Source: Pseudomonadota bacterium (lineage in GTDB: Bacteria > Pseudomonadota > Alphaproteobacteria > Rhizobiales > Xanthobacteraceae). Taken from it: a stretch of 8,701 nt of DNA. Below the pieces are notes generated by a model. It had not been told where the DNA came from and did no database searches. It worked only from the letters and a program-made list of their open reading frames with translations. The translations under genes were made by a program, and so were the position numbers. Of the stretch, positions 3,989 through 8,701 are shown in pieces. The stretch is taken from positions 1-8,701 of the forward strand of contig JAEZFA010000085.1 of the NCBI GenBank assembly GCA_023417665.1, given 5' to 3'. Every line of letters starts with the position of its first letter. Positions within the stretch are counted from its first letter, which is position 1.

Positions 3989-5794
3989 ATGAAAATGCCG
4001 TTCCGCAATCTCTTTGCGCGGCGCGAACCCGCGCGCGTGCCGGAAGAAAAAGCGAGCCGCACCGGCGCTCTGGTCGCCTTGTTCTCGCAGGGCCATCCGC
4101 GCTGGACGCCGCGCGACTATGCGGCGCTCGCGCGCGAGGGCTATGCGAAGAATCCGGTGGCGTTTCGCTGCACGCGCATGATCGCGGAAGCGGCGGCCAA
4201 CGTGCCGCTCTTGTTAGATGAAGGTGCGCGCGAACATGACGAGCATCCGCTGCTTGCGCTGCTGGCAAGGCCCAATCCGCGCCAGAGCGGCGCCGACCTG
4301 ATCGAGCAGCTCGCCGGCTATCTGCTGGTGTCGGGTAACGTTTATCTCGAACGCGTCAGCGTGCTCGACGAAGTGCGCGAACTGCACGCACTTCGTCCCG
4401 ACCGCATGAAGGTGATTCCGGGAGCGGAGGGTTGGGCCGAGGCTTATGAGTATCGTGCCGGCGGATCGTCCGTGCGCTTCGCGATGAGCGAGACGCCCGC
4501 GCCGATCCTGCACCTGACGCTGTTCAATCCGCTCGACGATCATTACGGCATGTCGCCGCTCGAAGCCGCGCAGGCTTCGCTCGACGTGCACAATGCCGCG
4601 AGCGCCTGGAACAAGGCGCTGCTCGACAACGCCGCGCGGCCTTCCGGCGCGCTGGTTTATTCCGCCGCCGGCGGCAATCTTTCGGACGAGCAGTTCGAGC
4701 GGCTGAAAAGCGAACTCGAAGCGCATTATCAGGGCGCGGCGAATGCGGGGCGGCCGCTGCTTCTCGAAGGCGGGCTCGACTGGAAGGGGCTCAGCCTGTC
4801 TCCGAAGGATATGGACTTCGTCGAGGCGAAGCACATTGCCGCGCGCGAGATTGCGCTCGCTTTCGGCGTGCCGCCGATGCTGCTCGGCATTCCCGGCGAC
4901 AACACCTATTCGAATTACGCCGAAGCAAACCGCGCCTTCTATCGCCAGACCGTGGTGCCGCTCATCGCGCGGATCGCAGCCGCGCTAGGGGCTTGGCTTG
5001 GCGGGAGTTTCGGCGGCAGCTTGCGCCTCGTGCCCGATCTCGACGAGATTCCTGCGCTGAGCGTTGAGCGCGAGGCGCTGTGGAAGCGTGTGGGAGAAGC
5101 CGCGTTTCTCACCGACGACGAGAAGCGCGCGGCAGTCGGCTACGAGCCTCTGCCCGCGTCATCGCTCACGACGCTGCTCGCGAAATACGACCCCAACCAG
5201 TCGCGCGTGCCCGGCGGAAGCTCCGACGGCGGGCAGTGGACGAGCGGGGGTGCGCCTGCGTCCGGTGATGAAGAACGTGATGAGGAGTTGCTGCCCGAAG
5301 GGATCGAGCCTGCTGGAGGCTCAGTAGATATTGGCTTGGCTCTAACAGGTATTGAACGGATCGATATCGCTACTGTCGAGCTCGTTCAAACGTTAGCACG
5401 GGTGGCAGAGATTGCTCGTTTTACTCCACGAAATAGCCCTCAAACCTATGGCACGTTCGTCCACACCCTGTTTGCTGGAGCCTTAAGGCTTCAAAGCTTC
5501 GCCGGATATGGTAGCTTTGAAGTAGAACAAACATGGGGAGACGTGCCGGACGCGCCTTATGGAGCGCGTGGTACGATCCGGACCGATGCGGTGCTTCGCA
5601 ATGAGGTAGGCGACGTCATTGCGATTTATGACGTTAAGACCGGAAATGCGCGACTAACTCCTGCCAGAGTGCGCGAGCTTCGCTCAAAAACGAAAACAGG
5701 TACAAGTGTCCCAATAATCGAGCTTCATGTTGATCGCGGCCCAAGCCTTAAATCGCAACAAGTGTCCTCTCGTATAAGTTCTTTTTGGCGGTAA
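3989..5794 (+). CDS. Phage/GTA portal protein fused to a C-terminal PD-(D/E)XK nuclease-like toxin domain
   Basis: Residues 1 to about 398 are an HK97-type portal, the dodecameric ring through which DNA enters the head. Hallmarks are HPLLALLARPN, SGNVYLERV, NAASAWNKALLDNAARPSG, LLLEGGLDWK, AFGVPPMLLGIPGDNTYSNY and EREALWKRVGEAAFLTDDEK (360-379), very like RcGTA g3. Such portals end near there, at about 400 residues; this one has 601. The extension starts with a DPNQSRVPGGSSDGGQW linker (401-417), then an acidic stretch (427-437), then a nuclease-like domain (about 445-601). I chose ATG 3989 (GGA at 3979-3981) over TTG 3977. The junction is in frame and open, so this is not a frameshift artefact within the sequence given. 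A misjoined assembly would be the main alternative. Confidence 0.93.
   Translation: MKMPFRNLFARREPARVPEEKASRTGALVALFSQGHPRWTPRDYAALAREGYAKNPVAFRCTRMIAEAAANVPLLLDEGAREHDEHPLLALLARPNPRQSGADLIEQLAGYLLVSGNVYLERVSVLDEVRELHALRPDRMKVIPGAEGWAEAYEYRAGGSSVRFAMSETPAPILHLTLFNPLDDHYGMSPLEAAQASLDVHNAASAWNKALLDNAARPSGALVYSAAGGNLSDEQFERLKSELEAHYQGAANAGRPLLLEGGLDWKGLSLSPKDMDFVEAKHIAAREIALAFGVPPMLLGIPGDNTYSNYAEANRAFYRQTVVPLIARIAAALGAWLGGSFGGSLRLVPDLDEIPALSVEREALWKRVGEAAFLTDDEKRAAVGYEPLPASSLTTLLAKYDPNQSRVPGGSSDGGQWTSGGAPASGDEERDEELLPEGIEPAGGSVDIGLALTGIERIDIATVELVQTLARVAEIARFTPRNSPQTYGTFVHTLFAGALRLQSFAGYGSFEVEQTWGDVPDAPYGARGTIRTDAVLRNEVGDVIAIYDVKTGNARLTPARVRELRSKTKTGTSVPIIELHVDRGPSLKSQQVSSRISSFWR
5066..5119 (+). 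repeat. Portal-tail segment repeated downstream of the immunity gene (copy A)
   Basis: These 18 codons (portal residues 360-377, EREALWKRVGEAAFLTDD) recur at 6285-6338 with the same amino acids. Only four bases differ, all synonymous third positions (Arg, Val, Gly and Glu codons). The copies are 1219 bp apart, in the same orientation, and bracket the linker, toxin and immunity gene. They are long and similar enough to be a recombination substrate. Confidence 0.85.
5321..5794 (+). other. Toxin module of the portal fusion: PD-(D/E)XK nuclease-like domain
   Basis: Portal residues 445-601. A helical lead (FTPRNSPQTYGTFVHTLFAGALRL split by Y487-G488) precedes a beta-rich core. Candidate catalytic residues are E511 or E513, D533 (GTIRTDAVLR), and D548-x-K550 (AIYDVKTGNARLTPARV). 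D followed 15 residues later by D-x-K is the PD-(D/E)XK nuclease signature, and YDVKTG...LTPARVREL closely resembles, from memory, nuclease toxin tips of proteobacterial polymorphic toxins. I cannot name the Pfam family with certainty. GC content falls sharply from about 5320, matching the domain border. The active-site residues look intact, so it is probably functional. Confidence 0.78.
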
Positions 5795-5810
5795 AAATGG
5801 GGGCAGTCCA

Positions 5811-6269
5811 ATGTCTCTTGAAATGTACGTAGTATCTTCGCGTCAACTTCAATCATTCGATGAATGGCAGAAAGCAGCCGATGATTTACGTTTTCCAATA
5901 AAGATTGCAAGTGTAGTTGACCTTCACGAGATGCGCGGGTTCTTGCCAGTCGTGTGGCAGGGTCGGAGTACGGGCTTTGAATGTGATCATTGGACCATTG
6001 ATGACATTCAGGAAACTTATAAAGAAGTAAATATTGATTCCGTTTTTAAACATGCGCTTGCCTTTCGGTGGGGCGGAGATTTCATCGAGTTGGTTTCTGC
6101 ATTGCAGGCTGCAGCCGCCTATTCGGTCGCAACGAATGGACTGGTATTGGATTGCCAAGTAGGTGAAATGCATAGTGCGGTGCGAGCAGTACAAATCGCG
6201 CGTGAAACCGAGGCGGCACTGCCGCAGCTTGAAGCCGCTATGCAAAAAGCGTTGAACGAGTTCAGATAA
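5811..6269 (+). CDS. Probable immunity protein for the portal-linked nuclease
   Basis: 152 residues, starting 16 bp after the portal-toxin stop, with a GGGGG Shine-Dalgarno-like run (5799-5803) seven bases before ATG 5811. No signal peptide or membrane segment, so it would be cytosolic. The N-terminal half is mixed and acidic (CDHWTIDDIQETYKEVNID). The C-terminal half reads FRWGGDFIELVSALQAAAAY, then SVATNGLVLDCQVGEM, the pattern of a large class of immunity proteins in which an aromatic/acidic strand precedes an alanine-rich helix and a G-x-V-x-D strand. I do not recognise the exact family. Position, cytosolic build and low GC shared with the toxin domain all support the role; direct evidence is lacking. 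An unrelated cargo gene is the alternative. Confidence 0.65.
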   Translation: MSLEMYVVSSRQLQSFDEWQKAADDLRFPIKIASVVDLHEMRGFLPVVWQGRSTGFECDHWTIDDIQETYKEVNIDSVFKHALAFRWGGDFIELVSALQAAAAYSVATNGLVLDCQVGEMHSAVRAVQIARETEAALPQLEAAMQKALNEFR

Positions 6270-6284
6270 AAAATCGACTGTGGT

Positions 6285-6356
6285 GAGCGCGAGGCGCTGT
6301 GGAAGCGCGTCGGCGAGGCCGCGTTTCTCACCGACGACAAGAGGCGCGCGGTCTGA
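6285..6356 (+). pseudogene. Displaced C-terminal remnant of a portal gene
   Basis: Twenty-three codons beginning EREALWKRVGEAAFLTDD and ending KRRAV-stop (TGA 6354-6356). The first 18 are identical in protein to portal residues 360-377, with 50 of 54 bases the same and all differences silent; the last five resemble the portal's EKRAAV with a small deletion. It has no start or ribosome binding site and is preceded by the immunity gene's stop 15 bases earlier. Silent-only differences imply it descended from a functional portal of a related lineage. A stop here fits the natural end of a toxin-free portal, and the next gene starts 13 bases later, as a normal portal-to-g3.5 junction would. Confidence 0.85.
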
Positions 6357-6369
6357 CGTTCCATAAATT

Positions 6370-6552
6370 ATGAGTGACCTCATCCGCACCTTCACGGAGC
6401 GCGGCGATCTCGCGCATCTCGCTCTCTTTCTATGGGCGTCGGCGTCGTCCGCATTGCTCGCGCTGACGCTGCGGGAGTTGTTTGCGGCGAACGCGCGCTT
6501 CGATGCTTTCGTGCGGGAGCTTGCGCGGTTTAACCGGCGCATCAGAAAATAA
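6370..6552 (+). CDS. Small membrane-type protein between portal and protease
   Basis: 60 residues starting MSDLIRTFTERGDLAHLALF. Residues about 14-34 form a hydrophobic helix rich in Ala and Leu (ALFLWASASSALLALTL) that could span a membrane; the C-terminus is basic (ELARFNRRIRK). A small ORF occurs at this spot in RcGTA-like clusters (g3.5, between portal and protease), and similar short proteins with the GDLAHLALFLWA look occur, from memory, in rhizobial head operons. Function is unknown. No good Shine-Dalgarno precedes the ATG, so translation may originally have been coupled to a portal ending at 6356, an arrangement the toxin cassette would have broken. Confidence 0.7.
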   Translation: MSDLIRTFTERGDLAHLALFLWASASSALLALTLRELFAANARFDAFVRELARFNRRIRK

Positions 6553-6555
6553 ACT

Positions 6556-6646
6556 CGTCATGCCCTCGCTTGTCGCGGGCATCCACGCTTTCAACGTCAT
6601 TCACGCAGCCAAGACGTGGATGGCCGGGTCAAGCCCGGCCATGACG
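6556..6646. repeat. Dispersed rhizobial-type intergenic palindromic repeat
   Basis: Two arms form an imperfect inverted pair: 6556-6592, beginning CGTCATGCCC and ending in GGGCATCCACG, and 6611-6646, from AAGACGTGGATGGCC to GGCCATGACG. Within each arm the sequence is itself palindromic (for example GGCCGGG...CCCGGCC at 6622-6640). This is the pattern of the short repeats scattered through Bradyrhizobium-type genomes. It sits between two head genes with the next gene's Shine-Dalgarno starting right after it, so it is transcribed with the operon and would fold into a strong hairpin. Confidence 0.8.
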
Positions 6647-6659
6647 AAGGAGTATGTCG

Positions 6660-6821
6660 ATGACCCCACGCATCCGCTCTTTGGCGCCGGAGGCGCCGAT
6701 GGTGTTTCGCGAATTCGTTCGCCAGCTCGAACGGCTTCACGCGGCACCCGCGAAGAAATCCGAAAAGCCGAAGCGCGCACCACGCGCAAAGCCCAAACCC
6801 AAAACGAAAAGGAAGCGCTGA
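6660..6821 (+). CDS. Small basic protein coupled to the prohead protease
   Basis: 53 residues. ATG 6660 follows AGGAG (6648-6652) at seven bases, the best ribosome site in the operon; an in-frame ATG at 6654 is too close to it. The N-terminal half has a helix (MVFREFVRQLERLH, about 14-27) and the C-terminal half is a Lys/Pro/Arg/Ala tail ending KPKTKRKR. Its TGA overlaps the protease ATG by one base (TGATG), so the two are translationally coupled. The tail could bind DNA or another head component. I know no family. The ribosome site and the overlap make it more than a chance frame. Confidence 0.6.
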   Translation: MTPRIRSLAPEAPMVFREFVRQLERLHAAPAKKSEKPKRAPRAKPKPKTKRKR

Positions 6822-7366
6822 TGCTGTTTCCCATGAACGACAGCAAGACGCTGCGCTTTGACTGTAAATCCATCGACGCGTCCGGCGTCTTCACCGGCTA
6901 CGCCGCGCGCTTCAACTCCGCCGATCTCGGCCGCGACCTGATCGAGCCCGGCGCGTTCAGGGAAAGCCTGGCGTCTCGCGGGCCCGCAGGCGTGCGGATG
7001 CTCTTTCAGCACGACCCGGCCGAGCCCATCGGGGTGTGGCTGGAACTGCGCGAGGATGCGCGCGGGCTGTTCGCGCGCGGGCGGCTGATTTCCGAAATCG
7101 CACGGGGGCGGGAAGTGCTCTCGCTGATGCGCGCCGGCGCCATCGACGGACTCTCCATCGGCTTTCGCACCGTCGAGGGCCGCACAAGCCCGAAAACCGG
7201 AATCCGGCGGCTTTCGAAAATCGATCTCTGGGAAATCTCCGTCGTCACCTTCCCGATGCATCCGGGCGCGCGGGTTGGAGCCTTCAAGCGCGACCTGCTG
7301 CCGGAAAGAAATCTTGCTGCCACCATCCGCCGTGCGGCGGATTTCGTTCATCCGTCCACGAGGTAA
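6821..7366 (+). CDS. HK97-family prohead protease (peptidase U35/S78 type)
   Basis: Serine protease that trims the capsid subunits after shell assembly. The 181 residues show the family landmarks in order: FTGYAARFNSADLGRDLIEPGAF (around residue 35), catalytic H64 in MLFQHDPAEPIG, catalytic S112 in IDGLSIGFR, and DLWEISVVTFPMHPGA (135-150) with E138. Length is usual. The frame is open back to 6482, but ATG 6821 has AAGGAAG 6-7 bases upstream and matches the family's N-terminus; the upstream part would be translated palindromic repeat. It sits four bases before the capsid gene's start codon, as in RcGTA (g4-g5). Confidence 0.93.
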   Translation: MLFPMNDSKTLRFDCKSIDASGVFTGYAARFNSADLGRDLIEPGAFRESLASRGPAGVRMLFQHDPAEPIGVWLELREDARGLFARGRLISEIARGREVLSLMRAGAIDGLSIGFRTVEGRTSPKTGIRRLSKIDLWEISVVTFPMHPGARVGAFKRDLLPERNLAATIRRAADFVHPSTR

Positions 7367-7370
7367 TGCA

Positions 7371-8636
7371 ATGGAACAACGCATCAATCCTTCTCCCGAA
7401 ATCAAATCCGTCGCCGGCTCCGGCGACATCGCGAGCGCCTTCGACGATTTCATGCGCTCGTTCGAGGCCTTCAAGTCCGAAAACGACACGCGGCTCGATC
7501 AGATCGAGCGCCGCTCGGCCGATGTGCTTTCCGACCACAAGGTCGATCGCATCAATTCCGCGCTCACCGAACAGAAGCGCGTACTCGATGAGCTGGTGCT
7601 GCGAGGCCGCCGTCCTTCGCTCGGCGGCGTCACGCATATCGCGACCGGCGCGGAGCTCGAGCATCGCTCGGCCTTCGATGCCTATGTGCGAAACGGCGAG
7701 TCCTCCGGCCTGAAGCGGCTGGAAGGCAAGGCGCTCGCAGTCTCGACCAATTCCGGCGCCGATGGCGGCTATCTCGTGCCGGAGGAAACCGAGCGCGAAA
7801 TCGGCCGCAGGCTGGCGAACATCTCGCCGATCCGTGCGATCGCGGGCTATCGTCAGGTGTCCTCGAACGTGTATCGCAAGCCGTTTCTGATCTCGGGGGC
7901 GGCGACCGGATGGGTCGGCGAGACCACCGCGCGCAATACACCGACGACTTCGCCCACGCTCGCCGAACTCGCATTCCCGACCGTCGAGCTTTACGCGATG
8001 CCGGCCGCGACCCAGACGTTGCTCGACGATGCCGCCGTCAACATTGATGAATGGATCGCAGCCGAAGTCGACACCGTCTTCGCGGAGCAGGAGGGCACCG
8101 CCTTCGTCAGCGGCGACGGCACCAACAAGCCGCGCGGCTTCCTCAACTACGACAAGGTCGCGGAGTCCTCGTGGGAGTGGAACAAGCTCGGCTTCGTCAT
8201 CACCGGCGCCGATGGCGAATTCCCGGAAGAAAGCCCGTCCGATCCGCTGGTCGATCTCGTCTATTCGCTGAAATCCGGCTATCGCCAGAACGGCACCTTC
8301 GTGATGAACCGCCGCACGCAGGGCGAGATCCGCAAGCTCAAGGACGAGAGCGGGCACTATCTCTGGACGCCGCCCGCGCAGGCCGGCGCGCCGGCGACGC
8401 TGATGGGCTTCCCGGTCGCGGAAGCCGAAGACATGCCGAACATGGCGGAGGACTCCTACTCGATTGCCTTCGGTGATTTTCGCCGTGGCTATCTGGTGAT
8501 CGACCGCCAGGGCGTGCGCGTGCTGCGCGATCCCTATTCGTCGAAGCCTTATGTGCTGTTCTATGTGACCAAGCGCGTCGGCGGCGGCGTGCAGGACTTC
8601 GACGCGATCAAGCTGCTTAAGTTCGCGGTGAGCTGA
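7371..8636 (+). CDS. Major capsid protein, HK97 fold (RcGTA g5-like)
   Basis: Forms the icosahedral head. 421 residues: an N-terminal charged delta/scaffold region (about 1-120, with helical AFDDFMRSFEAFKSENDTRL), then the mature domain. Protease cleavage is expected near ALAVSTNSGADGGYLVPEE (121-139). Characteristic stretches are FAEQEGTAFVSGDGTNKPRG, YRQNGTFVMNRRTQGEIRKL, LMGFPVAEAEDMP, IAFGDFRRGYLVIDR and RVGGGVQDFDAIKLLKF, close to RcGTA capsid. ATG 7371 has GAGG at 7360-7363. The cleavage point is inferred from the family and not visible as such. The frame is complete and shows no damage. Confidence 0.96.
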   Translation: MEQRINPSPEIKSVAGSGDIASAFDDFMRSFEAFKSENDTRLDQIERRSADVLSDHKVDRINSALTEQKRVLDELVLRGRRPSLGGVTHIATGAELEHRSAFDAYVRNGESSGLKRLEGKALAVSTNSGADGGYLVPEETEREIGRRLANISPIRAIAGYRQVSSNVYRKPFLISGAATGWVGETTARNTPTTSPTLAELAFPTVELYAMPAATQTLLDDAAVNIDEWIAAEVDTVFAEQEGTAFVSGDGTNKPRGFLNYDKVAESSWEWNKLGFVITGADGEFPEESPSDPLVDLVYSLKSGYRQNGTFVMNRRTQGEIRKLKDESGHYLWTPPAQAGAPATLMGFPVAEAEDMPNMAEDSYSIAFGDFRRGYLVIDRQGVRVLRDPYSSKPYVLFYVTKRVGGGVQDFDAIKLLKFAVS

Positions 8637-8643
8637 GCGCAAG

Positions 8644-8698
8644 ACCCCTCACCCGTCTCGGCCTTCGGCCGATCCACCCTCTCCCCGACGGGGAGAGG
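8644..8698. repeat. Dispersed palindromic repeat after the capsid gene
   Basis: CCCCTCACCC is followed by TCGGCC-TTC-GGCCGA (8658-8672) and a perfect 9-bp stem CCTCTCCCC/GGGGAGAGG (8678-8686, 8690-8698) with a GAC loop. This is a very common intergenic repeat in rhizobial and some other proteobacterial genomes. It lies eight bases past the capsid stop. It could stall or stabilise the transcript 3' end, but without a T tract I do not call it a terminator. It may continue past the window. Confidence 0.8.
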
Positions 8699-8701
8699 AA
8701 C

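Noticed and set aside
2273..4096. 607-codon open frame on the minus strand opposite the terminase genes
   Set aside because: Opposite TerS and TerL, whose motifs are unmistakable; the Arg/Ala/His-rich translation shows no domain and is typical of high-GC antisense shadows.
7284..8642. 452-codon open frame on the minus strand opposite the capsid gene
   Set aside because: Mirror of the well-supported capsid frame, in the codon register that seldom yields stops in GC-rich DNA; no ribosome site or motif.
1..8701. CRISPR array or attachment site
   Set aside because: The only perfect repeats of array length are two copies with a single 49-base gap holding a hairpin, and no tRNA or integrase is present to support an att site.

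Overview
The window reads as high-GC alphaproteobacterial DNA, most likely order Hyphomicrobiales (rhizobia), Bradyrhizobium / Rhodopseudomonas / Afipia side. Reasons: strong G/C third positions with long antisense shadow ORFs, two dispersed palindromic repeats of the kind common in that group (6556-6646 and 8644-8698), and head-gene proteins that closely resemble, from memory, the Rhodobacter capsulatus gene transfer agent (RcGTA). No search could be run, so the taxon is an inference.

Layout. (1) 1-298: two short reading frames of unknown function; the second runs straight into a transposon end. (2) About 299-1933: an IS1595-family (ISXO2-like) element bounded by 36-bp imperfect inverted repeats (32/36 matching). 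It carries the transposase, a translationally coupled 73-aa basic passenger protein, and a long non-coding right arm packed with RNA-type hairpins and a terminator. No target duplication is visible. (3) 1934-2163: a leader with a palindrome, two identical 29-bp repeats, a hairpin and a terminator ending 12 bases before the next start codon. (4) 2164-8636: an HK97/RcGTA-type packaging and head operon in canonical order: small terminase, large terminase, portal, a small membrane-type protein (the g3.5 position), a small basic protein, prohead protease, major capsid protein.

The striking feature is in the portal gene. After an ordinary portal of about 400 residues, the frame continues through a DPNQSRVPGGSSDGGQW linker into a roughly 157-residue domain with the look of a PD-(D/E)XK nuclease (D533...D548-V-K550). 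It is followed 16 bp later by a 152-aa gene that looks like its immunity protein. Toxin and immunity DNA are markedly poorer in GC than the head genes. Straight after the immunity gene lies a 23-codon copy of the portal's own C-terminal segment ending in a stop. So the toxin-immunity pair sits as a cassette between two copies of the portal tail, the arrangement expected if a polymorphic-toxin module had been spliced onto a structural gene and the old tail displaced.

How the genes would work together: the terminases cut and pump DNA through the portal into a capsid shell that the protease matures. The portal variant would carry a nuclease on each subunit that bears the tail, and the downstream protein would keep the producing cell safe. 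Whether this arms a phage or GTA particle, kills competitors or non-immune recipients, or blocks another phage's assembly is open.
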